The position numbers and the translations under genes are program-made. Source: Parachlamydiales bacterium (GTDB lineage: Bacteria; Chlamydiota; Chlamydiia; Chlamydiales; JABDDJ01). From it: DNA of 64,000 nt. This document shows positions 51,866 to 58,613 of this stretch, piece by piece. How positions within the stretch are numbered: position 1 is the first letter of the stretch; each line of letters begins with the position of its first letter. The stretch is taken from the NCBI GenBank assembly GCA_041671045.1, contig JBAZCF010000012.1:23870-87869 (forward strand), read 5' to 3'. The notes below the pieces were generated by a model that searched no databases, was not told the origin of the DNA, and worked only from the letters and a program-made list of their open reading frames with translations.

Positions 51866-52457
51866 TCTGTATTAATTTCCATCGACCAAAAGCATATTTT
51901 GTTTTTTCCGGTCTCATTTCTCCAATTCCAGATCCATATCCCGCGGCCATTACAAGTTGATAAATTTCATCAAGACTTAAAATACCTTGATTGAATTCTA
52001 TATTTAAAACGGCACTCCACACGCGATATTCGGGACGATAACGCAGATCTGGTGCACCACTTGAAAGTCGAACAATATCTCTACGCATAACACTTTCATT
52101 TGGGACTATTTTTACAAGTTGTGTAATTGGATCATCAGCGATAACAAAAAATGCACTTTGTATGTCTTTCATTACCATTCCGATCATTTTACCGGCACGA
52201 ACCATGGACGCTTTAAATCCGACAGCAGGAAATCCTTCCCATCCATCAACACTTACATGTTTAGCGTCTTGATACTCTTGTTCCGGAATCAAAATATCAT
52301 GTTTTGAATTTTTAGGTTTTCCCATATGTTTATCTTCCATTTCTTGGATAATTTTTTCACTCCATTTATGGACGATTAACGGTGATATCCCTTCTATTTT
52401 TATTTGAACATTGGCAATTTTGAGACCTTTAATCTCGACTTTTTCAATTTTTTTCAT
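51861..52457 (-). CDS. Conserved phage protein of unknown function (paired family)
   Basis: 198 residues. IKIEGISPLIVHKWSEK, then VMRRDIVRLSSGAPDLRYRP, and a final GSGIGEMRPEKT with YAFGRWK match a family widespread in siphophages and other tailed phages. There too it is usually next to a gene like the one upstream here. It has a beta-rich, ferredoxin-like impression; a nucleic-acid-binding role has been suggested by such folds, but I know no experimental function. Confidence 0.6.
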   Translation of the reverse strand: MKKIEKVEIKGLKIANVQIKIEGISPLIVHKWSEKIIQEMEDKHMGKPKNSKHDILIPEQEYQDAKHVSVDGWEGFPAVGFKASMVRAGKMIGMVMKDIQSAFFVIADDPITQLVKIVPNESVMRRDIVRLSSGAPDLRYRPEYRVWSAVLNIEFNQGILSLDEIYQLVMAAGYGSGIGEMRPEKTKYAFGRWKLIQN

Positions 52458-52460
52458 TAT

Positions 52461-52919
52461 TTAAGAATTTAAAGTTTCAATAGCTTCCGAAATGATTTGT
52501 CCAACTTTTCGAAATTCTGTGTATGCATCAAGTTTCTTTTTGAGATACTTTAAATCCTGCAATACAGTTTTTCTTACAGTATCAATTTCACTTAACGAAA
52601 AAGTGTCGATATTACTGTAACCAGTATCATCCACGATTTCAAACACACCAACGGTAAAAGTTTGATCGTTACAAGTAATTTCAATTTCAACATTGTTAAT
52701 CAAATGTCGAGCCTGATCAAGTCTCCATCTTTCTGCAGCTTTTTTATTATCCCAATCGAAATAATTGTGTAAAACCGCATTAATATTCTTACTTTCTTCA
52801 ACGATAACTTCTGGGGTTAACTTTTCATGTTTGTCGCGGATTCTTCGCAATTCTGTGACCGCTTCTTTCGGGTCAATCTTTTTTGCTAATCCTTTTAATT
52901 TCCATTTATAGTTTTCCAT
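52461..52919 (-). CDS. Conserved phage protein, partner of the next gene
   Basis: 152 residues from the ATG at 52919 (leader CTTAAAACTTTACAAA); the hydrophobic N-terminal extension of the longer frame is in the leader. LTPEVIVEESKNINAVLHNY, then FDWDNKKAAERWRLDQARHL, is a well-conserved pattern (LTPE-VVE, H-x-Y-F-x-W-D, A-A-x-x-R-x-x-Q-A-R) in a phage family that is normally adjacent to the 51861 family. Function unknown. Confidence 0.6.
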   Translation of the reverse strand: MENYKWKLKGLAKKIDPKEAVTELRRIRDKHEKLTPEVIVEESKNINAVLHNYFDWDNKKAAERWRLDQARHLINNVEIEITCNDQTFTVGVFEIVDDTGYSNIDTFSLSEIDTVRKTVLQDLKYLKKKLDAYTEFRKVGQIISEAIETLNS

Positions 52920-52954
52920 TTTGTAAAGTTTTAAGAAAGAAATAAACAAGACTG

Positions 52955-52991
52955 TAAAAAAAATAAGCAAGATTATTAATCCTGCTTATTT
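52955..52991 (-). terminator. Intrinsic terminator of the RNA cluster
   Basis: Stem AAATAAGCA/TGCTTATTT (52961-52969 with 52983-52991), followed on the minus strand by TTTTTTT. Ends the leftward transcript of the tmRNA/tRNA region. Confidence 0.7.
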
Positions 52992-53251
52992 AAATGTTTT
53001 AAAAAGAGAACGGTACTGAATTTAACAAGGAGGCGTAAACCGCACTTTTCGACGTTCTCGTTCCTTAATCGGCTCACCTATTGTCACAAACTTGCATGCA
53101 TTATAGGAATTTCTATTTGTGACAAATATCTATCCCTGACAGACTGCTTCGAAGTCATCTATGCCATACAGAAGTTATCTGTTATGTTTAATCTGCATCA
53201 GGGAAGATCCTTATGGCTACAAAAGGATCTTTAATGCTTTGAAGGCTTTGT

Positions 53252-53371
53252 TTATTCCAACGAATTGGAGCCGGTATTATTGAACATGCTTACCGTTTTG
53301 TGCATGACCTTCAAAATGTTTTTGTACAAACGTCCGGGAGCCTTGCGGCACTTTGTTCCGTCAACCCACAT
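53252..53371 (-). CDS. Possible 39-residue protein
   Basis: ATG-started frame reading MWVDGTKCRKAPGRLYKNIL in the non-coding zone beyond the tRNA. Basic, with no leader motif. The composition is protein-like but the frame is short; it could also be chance within structured RNA. Confidence 0.2.
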   Translation of the reverse strand: MWVDGTKCRKAPGRLYKNILKVMHKTVSMFNNTGSNSLE

Positions 53372-53408
53372 TGTACTGACAAAAGGTTTCTATGAACGCT
53401 TTAGGAAT

Positions 53409-53564
53409 TCAGTAATCCCGTTTCCCCGGGCGTTTATAAATATGTCTTAAAAAGCCGGGTTTCTCATCGCATATGGTCTGATCCATCCCGGCTTTGTGAA
53501 GAGCATCGTACCAGACTTGTTCATCCTTTTCACTGCATTTAATCGAGCAGTTAGATTGGCTCAC
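53409..53564 (-). CDS. Possible 51-residue protein overlapping a strong hairpin
   Basis: GTG-started frame; residues such as SEKDEQVWYDALHKAGMDQT and FLRHIYKRPGKRDY look like real protein sequence. No early leader precedes it and an in-frame stop lies just upstream. The DNA also holds the hairpin AAAGCCGGG...CCCGGCTTT (53448-53495 region), followed by T5 on the minus strand, which would act as a terminator; the two readings are in conflict. Confidence 0.35.
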   Translation of the reverse strand: MSQSNCSIKCSEKDEQVWYDALHKAGMDQTICDEKPGFLRHIYKRPGKRDY

Positions 53565-53588
53565 TTTTACTTATCCGGCCTTTACTCT

Positions 53589-53687
53589 TGGCGAACACAG
53601 AAGGACTTGAACCTTCAACCAAGGCCACCCCCATGCGCTTGATAGCATGGTTTCAGGGCCCTGCTCTACCAATTGAGCTATATGTCC
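53589..53687 (-). tRNA. tRNA, probably Phe(GAA), with a 23-nt anticodon-loop insertion
   Basis: Acceptor GGACATA/TGTGTTC (two G-U pairs), D arm GCTC AATTGGTA GAGC, anticodon stem GGGCC/GGCCT, variable loop TGGTT, T arm GAAGG TTCAAGT CCTTC, discriminator G, encoded CCA. Without 23 extra bases the molecule is exactly 76 nt. The loop would then read CTGAAAC (anticodon GAA, Phe) followed by an insert with its own CCATGC/GCATGG hairpin. Discriminator G instead of A is unusual for Phe, so the identity is not certain. It lies directly downstream of the tmRNA coding piece on the same transcript. Confidence 0.7.
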
Positions 53688-53689
53688 GT

Positions 53690-54023
53690 TGCCGGGATTT
53701 CGTTCCCGGCAGACGGTCTAAGCAACCCTTCTTAAGGGCTGGTTGTACATTTGATAAACGTTGCCAGTTATTGGCGTTATAAGTTCTCTTCTTTGCATAA
53801 TAGCACCTGTCAAAACCGATCAGCCCCAAATCCAGTACTAACGCGACTGGTTAGCGATTCCAAGTGAATGGTGGAGCTGCAGGGAATCGAACCCTGGTCC
53901 AAAGTGTTTTGCTCAAAGCGTCAATGAACTTAATGTTTTAAAAAATCCGGGTGGTTAAACGAAGATGTAAATGTACTCTGTCAAGAACTTACTAACCTTT
54001 TGTTGTGAAACGCACCCGGATTT
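53690..54023 (-). ncRNA. ssrA: Circularly permuted (two-piece) tmRNA
   Basis: On the minus strand the acceptor segment comes first and ends at plus 53869: CTTTGGAC, T arm CAGGG TTCGATT CCCTG (53880-53896), CAGCTCC and encoded ACCA. After a 41-nt spacer (53828-53868) the 5' end follows, GGGGCTGATCGGTTTTGAC, starting at 53827. GGGGCTG pairs with CAGCTCC (one G-U), and AGGTG can pair with CACTT to extend helix 2. The coding piece runs to about 53690. A candidate tag frame ends in ...QPLRRVA before TAG at 53717-53719; the resume codon is uncertain. Normal one-piece order is 5' part first, so this is the permuted order. Outer ends (about 54023 and 53690) are estimates. Confidence 0.8.
53943..54023 (-). 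other. 11-bp stem with a 59-nt loop and T6 tail at the tmRNA 5' side
   Basis: AAATCCGGGTG (53943-53953 on the plus strand) pairs perfectly with CACCCGGATTT (54013-54023), followed on the minus strand by T6. It begins at the expected start of the transcript from the promoter at 54.03 kb. May be helix 5-like part of the acceptor piece or a leader RNA with terminator. Confidence 0.5.
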
Positions 54024-54028
54024 GAATG

Positions 54029-54036
54029 CAAATATA
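54029..54036 (-). promoter_or_regulatory. -7 box of the tmRNA/tRNA transcript
   Basis: TATATTTG on the minus strand fits TAnnTTTG; no clear TTG at -33. The expected start falls at about 54022-54024, where the tmRNA-side stem begins. Confidence 0.5.
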
Positions 54037-54043
54037 TGAAAAA

Positions 54044-54126
54044 ATCCCGCCGTTATAACATTCCAAAGAATAAACCGAAAATACTGACCGAATTATGAAA
54101 GAACGTGAAATGCCCAACGGCGGGAT
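54044..54126 (-). terminator. 11-bp stem with a 61-nt loop and T6, probable terminator
   Basis: ATCCCGCCGTT (54044-54054) pairs perfectly with AACGGCGGGAT (54116-54126); T6 follows on the minus strand. Ends the small basic gene at 54155. The long loop is unusual for a terminator and matches the layout of the stem at 53943-54023. Confidence 0.55.
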
Positions 54127-54154
54127 ATGAATTGAGTGTTTAAAAGAAAAATAA

Positions 54155-54307
54155 TCAAGATTTTCTTTTCTTTTTCCTTTTTTTTCTATGCGGTCGCCAG
54201 GAGGTTTTTTCCATCATAGTCCCGTAAATATAGGCATTTTTACGGTCCCCTGTAAGTCTTTTCTTCTCTGCCTGGGCCCGCAAATGTTGTTCCATTTCTT
54301 TTGGCAT
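54155..54307 (-). CDS. 50-residue basic protein, paralogue of the nested protein in the giant gene
   Basis: ATG at 54307 after the leader AAAACTTTACGGTC. It reads MPKEMEQHLRAQAEKKRLTG with NAYIYGTMMEKTSW and a basic RKKRKKKRKS tail. The A-Y-x-Y-G-T-M-x-x-K-x-x-W pattern belongs to a kind of small phage protein that I have seen often in tailed phages (pattern GDRxxAYxYGTxxKTGW), without known function. It aligns colinearly with the frame at 11279-11464. Basic and short: may bind nucleic acid or be packaged. Confidence 0.7.
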   Translation of the reverse strand: MPKEMEQHLRAQAEKKRLTGDRKNAYIYGTMMEKTSWRPHRKKRKKKRKS

Positions 54308-54354
54308 GACCGTAAAGTTTTGTCCTACAAAGATAAAGAATAAAAAATCGGTAA

Positions 54355-54702
54355 TTAACCGGTTTCGTGTTTTTGTTTTACTTTTTGCATGGCTTGCATT
54401 ACAATCTTATTGTATTTACGGATGGCATTTTTTTCATTGATAGCCATGATGTAAAAACATTTGGGATTGTAAATGGCTTTGCTGTTGAATACGGGTTTGC
54501 CTGTCGTGATATCCAGCGCTGCATTGCGCTCGATGTGCAGAGGTTTTATCTCACCGGTAGACATGGTAATTTCATATAAAATCATACCTTTTCGTAATGG
54601 AACACTGCCAAAGAACTTGTATTCCTGTCGGACCTTATCCTGCAGTTCAATACCGGCCTGGTTATCGGTAATGATTGGTAAAGGACTTTCAAATTCATTC
54701 AT
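54355..54702 (-). CDS. Small early protein of unknown function
   Basis: 115 residues using the ATG at 54702, which overlaps the previous TGA stop (ATGA). Starts MNEFESPLPIITDNQ. Beta-rich first half with a possible helical end (MAINEKNAIRKYNKIVMQAM). No family recognised. Part of a three-gene coupled set with the ComM-like protein. Confidence 0.5.
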   Translation of the reverse strand: MNEFESPLPIITDNQAGIELQDKVRQEYKFFGSVPLRKGMILYEITMSTGEIKPLHIERNAALDITTGKPVFNSKAIYNPKCFYIMAINEKNAIRKYNKIVMQAMQKVKQKHETG

Positions 54703-54938
54703 TGCAGTAAGGATTTGAACCAATTAACACCATCCTGAAATGCAGCCGATTCTTCTACGGAATATCTGTGATGGTAGCCTTCGCGTTCAACATAAACCGT
54801 TTTATCCGTTGGGAGGATAAATTCAGTAAATGAAAACATAATAAATTTATTTCCAGTAGGATTAAAACCCACTTTCAGATCGTCTTTTATATTTTCATAT
54901 AAATCGTCAGGTATATCAGCAATTAGTATCTTTTTCAT
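54699..54938 (-). CDS. Small early protein of unknown function
   Basis: 79 residues, overlapping its neighbours by four bases at both ends. Starts MKKILIADIPDDLYENI, with a DDLYE turn and an alternating beta/alpha look. No family recognised. Confidence 0.5.
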   Translation of the reverse strand: MKKILIADIPDDLYENIKDDLKVGFNPTGNKFIMFSFTEFILPTDKTVYVEREGYHHRYSVEESAAFQDGVNWFKSLLQ

Positions 54939-55540
54939 TTCTCTTCAGGTTCAAAAGTGAAATATTGTATTGCTTCGGCCATATGCTCGGCTCTTACGGT
55001 TTTTGCACAGTCCAGTATTGCAATAGTACTGGCCACTTCGTGAATCCTGGCAATAATTGCCATATTGAATTCCCATTCTTCTGTTGCATATTTAAGCAAA
55101 GTTATAGAATCTTCTTCGACTTTTAACAAATCGGAATTTAGTTTTCTGACTGCAGTAACACGTTCCACGACATTTTCTGACGGTTCGCATGAATTATCGG
55201 TAAAATAATGATCGGTAAGTATTCTTGGGGTCTGTAAGGTCATTACATGAGCCAGGTTGAACGATCCCAGTTCAATTGATATACTTCCCCGATTTAGGTA
55301 TACTCCTTCCCTGGCGTTCCAGAAATCGATTCTGTCAATACCGGAATCACGAACGAAAAACCAATTCTTATCACGAAGGTTCAATCCTTTCAGGATATTA
55401 ACGATAGCATCTATCAATGTAGTATTGCCATTGCCTCTGGTGGAGACAATATGCAGGTCGTGATATCCGGCCAGGCATATTTCAATGGCACGTTTGGTGG
55501 TTTCAATGCCTTGCAGTTGAGAGAAATCTGTTCTTTTCAT
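54935..55540 (-). CDS. ComM/Mg-chelatase-like protein with degenerate Walker A
   Basis: 201 residues. LQGIETTKRAIEICLAGYHDL at the start and a C-terminal IHEVASTIAILDCAKTVRAE, then HMAEAIQYF, match the first strand region and the C-terminal helical lid of ComM-type AAA+ proteins (family: GQEQAKRALEIAAAGGHNL, and RxxRTIADLxxxxxIxxxHIAEAIQYR). The P-loop reads STRGNGNTT: the lysine expected at residue 39 is Asn, so ATP hydrolysis may be lost. Most of the helicase-core insert is missing (ComM is about 500 residues). Possibly a dominant or structural relative acting on host ComM or in branch migration. Confidence 0.6.
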   Translation of the reverse strand: MKRTDFSQLQGIETTKRAIEICLAGYHDLHIVSTRGNGNTTLIDAIVNILKGLNLRDKNWFFVRDSGIDRIDFWNAREGVYLNRGSISIELGSFNLAHVMTLQTPRILTDHYFTDNSCEPSENVVERVTAVRKLNSDLLKVEEDSITLLKYATEEWEFNMAIIARIHEVASTIAILDCAKTVRAEHMAEAIQYFTFEPEEK

Positions 55541-55542
55541 AA

Positions 55543-55761
55543 TTAATAGATTGTGTAAAAATTACCAAATTTAGTTATTGCCGGGATGTTTTCTGTGGCA
55601 TCTTTTTGGATGGCATACATATCCGGTTGTGGAATGGGCGGCTGGTCACCAGATCCGATATTATCTTCGTCATACATAATCACTTCAATATCCGGATCTG
55701 TTGAATGAATAGACATAACCAATCCGGATTTTACATAAACAACGATTTTCTTTGGTTCCAT
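55543..55761 (-). CDS. Small early protein
   Basis: 72 residues, starting MEPKKIVVYVKSGLVMSIH with a beta-strand-rich first half (VVYVKSGLVMSIHSTDPDIE) similar in look to small phage proteins of the V-x-V-x-x-G-x-V-x-x-V/I type. Three bases before the ComM-like gene. Leader AAAATTATAAAACT. Confidence 0.5.
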   Translation of the reverse strand: MEPKKIVVYVKSGLVMSIHSTDPDIEVIMYDEDNIGSGDQPPIPQPDMYAIQKDATENIPAITKFGNFYTIY

Positions 55762-55792
55762 AGTTTTATAATTTTAAGAAAAGAATAAACAA

Positions 55793-55819
55793 GTAAAAAA
55801 AGACGGTATTAACCGTCTT
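55793..55819 (-). terminator. Intrinsic terminator
   Basis: AAGACGGT/ACCGTCTT with a 4-nt loop and T-run on the minus strand, overlapping the stop of the gene at 55809. Confidence 0.8.
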
Positions 55820-56162
55820 GGTACCTTGCTATTTCCAGTTCATCGGCCAGTTCTTCGCCCAGGTTGTCCATAAAATCTTCATAGTCATTCCATGTGATTC
55901 CATGCTTTTCTTTTAACTGCTGGAATTTCTTGTCATAAAAGTCCGTTATGACTTCAATGAATGGCATAATATTTCCATTGGCTTCTGCCTGTTCAATGGT
56001 GAAATAAGGACCATCAGAAGGATATCCTGGGTCTCCATTGCGAAATGTATGTACACCTGGATCTTTAGGAATGAATTCACCGATGAATGTAATAGAAATC
56101 TGGTCGTTTCCGGATTTAAAGGTTTTACTGAATGATTTGGATTTGTCATTGATTTTGCTCAT
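55809..56162 (-). CDS. Early protein of unknown function
   Basis: 117 residues from ATG 56162, preceded by CCAAAACTTTAAAACC. Acidic, Phe- and Asp-rich, with SFSKTFKSGNDQISITFIGE at the start suggesting a beta-sheet region and a helical acidic C-terminus. No family recognised. Confidence 0.5.
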   Translation of the reverse strand: MSKINDKSKSFSKTFKSGNDQISITFIGEFIPKDPGVHTFRNGDPGYPSDGPYFTIEQAEANGNIMPFIEVITDFYDKKFQQLKEKHGITWNDYEDFMDNLGEELADELEIARYQDG

Positions 56163-56183
56163 GGTTTTAAAGTTTTGGAAGAA

Positions 56184-56213
56184 AGATAAAGAAGACAGCA
56201 ATAATACTGTCTT
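56184..56213 (-). terminator. Intrinsic terminator fused to the next leader
   Basis: AAGACAG/CTGTCTT hairpin (56192-56198 with 56207-56213), followed on the minus strand by CTTTATCTTTC and the leader of the 56162 gene. Confidence 0.55.
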
Positions 56214-56226
56214 TAGATTTCATTTC

Positions 56227-56562
56227 CTATCCTTTCACTATGATTTCAATGTCGATTAATTCGGCATCGTAAGGTAAGTCAGCTGCCGCTAAGCCTTTCT
56301 CTGAGAGATATTCATAGGCTTTCATAGCGGCTGTTTCAGCTAATAATTCGGGTAATTGACAGGTACACCATTCATTAATAAGTGCATCATAGATATAAAA
56401 TTCATCCGTCCCCTTCTTTCGGAGGGCTTTGGCTTTGATGACGGTTTGGGATTGCAGGATTGCAATAGCTTCGTATAATGTTGTATTCACATCATTAGCT
56501 GAATAAGAGGCTGTTTCATTGCCCCATTTCAGTGCTTCGAGTTTCTTGATCAGTTCTTCCAT
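56227..56562 (-). CDS. Early protein of unknown function
   Basis: 111 residues, predicted helical, starting MEELIKKLEALKWGNETASY. I have seen a KLEALxWGxE opening in other phage proteins but know no function. Its C-terminus ends in the hydrophobic IIVKG strand. The gap to the next gene upstream is 21 bp. Confidence 0.5.
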   Translation of the reverse strand: MEELIKKLEALKWGNETASYSANDVNTTLYEAIAILQSQTVIKAKALRKKGTDEFYIYDALINEWCTCQLPELLAETAAMKAYEYLSEKGLAAADLPYDAELIDIEIIVKG

Positions 56563-56583
56563 TGGTTTAGGGGTTAAATTCGT

Positions 56584-57084
56584 TTAATGATTATCATTTT
56601 CTAAGTCTTTCCAACCTAAACCGTTATCTATCATGAATTTCAATTTTGTAATTTCATCCTGATATTCATGGATTAAGTGCTGCTGCTCTTCAATTAAGTC
56701 CCTATTATCCTTGCACGTCCCCGGCTGGGATTGTCCACAGCTTTCATCCACTTTACACATTGAGTCAAGCATTTCGCCAGTTGTGGGGAGTTGGCCTTTT
56801 AACATGTCTAATTTCTTAAACAATTCTGTTCTTATGATTTCATTTTCACATCTTTTTTTCATCGGTTCAGTAAATCCACATCTATTACAAGTCTTGCTTT
56901 TACAAAAACACATAATTGCAAGTGTATTGATGATTTTGTTAATTTGTTGATCGTAAGTTGTCAAGAGTTGTTTCATTCTTTCAAGTTCCTGTAATGTCTT
57001 TTTATGTCGATTAGACATTTCGTTCAGCTCTTCTAATATTGCTTTATTGAGATTTTCTAAAGCAATCTTTATTTTATCAGTCAT
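56584..57084 (-). CDS. Coiled-coil protein with a cysteine cluster
   Basis: 166 residues. Long amphipathic helices at both ends, and between them a cysteine-rich segment (CFCKSKTCNRCGF, and CKVDESCGQSQPGTC further on) that probably binds zinc. No family recognised. Starts by overlapping the next upstream gene by 8 bases. Confidence 0.45.
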   Translation of the reverse strand: MTDKIKIALENLNKAILEELNEMSNRHKKTLQELERMKQLLTTYDQQINKIINTLAIMCFCKSKTCNRCGFTEPMKKRCENEIIRTELFKKLDMLKGQLPTTGEMLDSMCKVDESCGQSQPGTCKDNRDLIEEQQHLIHEYQDEITKLKFMIDNGLGWKDLENDNH

Positions 57085-57304
57085 ACATTTCCCTCCAATA
57101 TATTTTTATAATACAATATCTATTTACCCATGAGTGTAACCTATTATTATCCATCAATATTTCAGATAGTCTTTTTTCTGCATTTTTTTCATCTTTGAAG
57201 TCTTTTTCCACAACTATTGCCTCCTCAGTTGATCCCCCAAAATCCTCATGCCTATAGTGTAAATTGACAATAGCATAACATTGGCATATCTTTGCTTTTC
57301 TCAT
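57077..57304 (-). CDS. Small early protein
   Basis: 75 residues, starting MRKAKICQCYAIVNLHYR, with alternating hydrophobic residues suggesting a short beta sheet followed by helix. Overlaps both neighbours by a few bases, so it is translated in a coupled set. No family recognised. Confidence 0.45.
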   Translation of the reverse strand: MRKAKICQCYAIVNLHYRHEDFGGSTEEAIVVEKDFKDEKNAEKRLSEILMDNNRLHSWVNRYCIIKIYWREMYD

Positions 57305-57585
57305 TTCTTATTAATTTCGGATTGGTGCTTGCGGAGGATTTCAATAATAGAATCTAACATTAAATTCCCGCTTCGAGTACAAACATCATTGCCATCTATT
57401 CTCATTTTCTCCATCTCCCGGATGATTTCGGTCAGGTCGGGGTGGGATTGAGCGTATATTATTTCATCATTAATGATAGATACAACCTGTAAAATAAATA
57501 TATTCATATCTGCCTCCCGAAATTCATCGAAGTCTTCAAATATTTCCACTAATTTCTGTTTAATTTCTTGCTCCCTTGTTTTCAT
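57301..57585 (-). CDS. Small helical early protein
   Basis: 94 residues, mostly acidic and helical, starting MKTREQEIKQKLVEIF. Overlaps the next gene by four bases and begins two bases after the stop of the 48-residue gene upstream. No family recognised. Confidence 0.45.
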   Translation of the reverse strand: MKTREQEIKQKLVEIFEDFDEFREADMNIFILQVVSIINDEIIYAQSHPDLTEIIREMEKMRIDGNDVCTRSGNLMLDSIIEILRKHQSEINKK

Positions 57586-57587
57586 GG

Positions 57588-57734
57588 CTATTCAGAGTTA
57601 AGTTTCCTAATTAACTTATCGATGGCATCTATTTTATCATCATAAGAAGCGCCGATCCTTTCAGACCTAATTAACAATCGGACTAATTTTTTCCGCCTGA
57701 TTTGTAGTTTAACAATTCTTTCTTCTTTTGTCAT
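57588..57734 (-). CDS. 48-residue basic helical protein
   Basis: ATG at 57734, reading MTKEERIVKLQIRRKKLVRL and then ASYDDKIDAIDKLIRKLNSE. Predicted as two helices, the first very basic. The frame runs without gaps into the next gene (stop two bases before its ATG). No leader motif of the early type was found, so confidence is moderate. Confidence 0.55.
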   Translation of the reverse strand: MTKEERIVKLQIRRKKLVRLLIRSERIGASYDDKIDAIDKLIRKLNSE

Positions 57735-57780
57735 TTCCGTACAATTTTATAATCCCAAATAATATAGTTATCTGACCATT

Positions 57781-58077
57781 TCATGGCTGTTTAATCTGAA
57801 AGTTGAGTATCTTGAATTTCCTGTCGATTTCTTTGTAAAATATATCGCAATATATTTCATTAATGATATATCCGGGAATGATCTGTATCCATTCGTTAGA
57901 CTGCTCGTTGCTCAATGAATCATTGTCATTGGAAACAGTATAAACCTGTTCTATATGACAGGTGGTGTCTTTAACATAAAATGTTACTTTTAAAGTATCC
58001 TGTGCTATGGCCTGGAACATGGAAAGTATTAAATATACAATCCAAAAAGCAATAATATATTTTGTATTTTTTTTCAT
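57781..58077 (-). CDS. Secreted or periplasmic small protein
   Basis: 98 residues from ATG 58077 (leader CTTAAAACTAAATATC). MKKNTKYIIAFWIVYLILSM is a signal-peptide-like start and a probable signal peptidase I site follows at AIA/QD (about residue 26). The mature part contains beta strands and a Cys. Phage proteins sent to the envelope often act in superinfection exclusion, but function cannot be read here. Confidence 0.5.
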   Translation of the reverse strand: MKKNTKYIIAFWIVYLILSMFQAIAQDTLKVTFYVKDTTCHIEQVYTVSNDNDSLSNEQSNEWIQIIPGYIINEIYCDIFYKEIDRKFKILNFQIKQP

Positions 58078-58103
58078 GATATTTAGTTTTAAGAAAAATA
58101 TAA

Positions 58104-58601
58104 TCAAGTGACATTATCCCTGACCAGCGCCTTTGTTTCACTTAATACTAATATGCATTGGTTCTGGTTTTTAGCGAACTTCACCTGAAGTACCTCTTTA
58201 TATAAACCTTTGAAACGATTGTATTGGAAGATTTTATATTTTAAAATAAATATTTCCGTAGCCCATCCTTTGGTATCGATTATAAGCCCGATAGACGGTA
58301 TCCAGAAATCGACGACCCATTTTATCTCCCGGATCCAATCGTTTGTTACAGGCTCCCGGAAACCATCCTGGAGTACAAAAACTTTTTGCCTTTCATAAAC
58401 AATACCGGACTTTGATAACAGGCCAGCCATGAACATTTCCAAGGTGCTGTCAAACTGGTCTCCGGCAAGGTTTATTACTTTCCTTGCATTATGCACTCTG
58501 GCATTTGCTTTTAATATCGGTATTGTTTCAATGGATGTATTTGGTTGTACAAATTTGCCATTAACAATATCACCTTTCCATGGCTTGCCGAATTTTCCCA
58601 T
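58104..58601 (-). CDS. PD-(D/E)XK endonuclease of DUF1064 type
   Basis: 165 residues. E55 in STLEMFMAGLL, D98 in VVDFWIP and D109-T-K111 in GLIIDTKG, preceded by YERQKVFVLQDGF, give the E...D...(D)xK layout of the DUF1064/Holliday-junction-resolvase-like phage nucleases. Such proteins process branched DNA during replication and packaging. Length is near the family average. It lies between other replication-type small genes. Confidence 0.65.
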   Translation of the reverse strand: MGKFGKPWKGDIVNGKFVQPNTSIETIPILKANARVHNARKVINLAGDQFDSTLEMFMAGLLSKSGIVYERQKVFVLQDGFREPVTNDWIREIKWVVDFWIPSIGLIIDTKGWATEIFILKYKIFQYNRFKGLYKEVLQVKFAKNQNQCILVLSETKALVRDNVT

Positions 58602-58613
58602 AATATTTTGCTT

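Noticed and set aside
53869..53900. tmRNA 3' end as an attP site copied from the host ssrA gene
   Set aside because: A matching 5' end GGGGCTG lies 41 nt away in the right orientation and pairs with it, which an att copy would not have; no integrase gene is in the window. It remains possible only if host ssrA carried the same ends.
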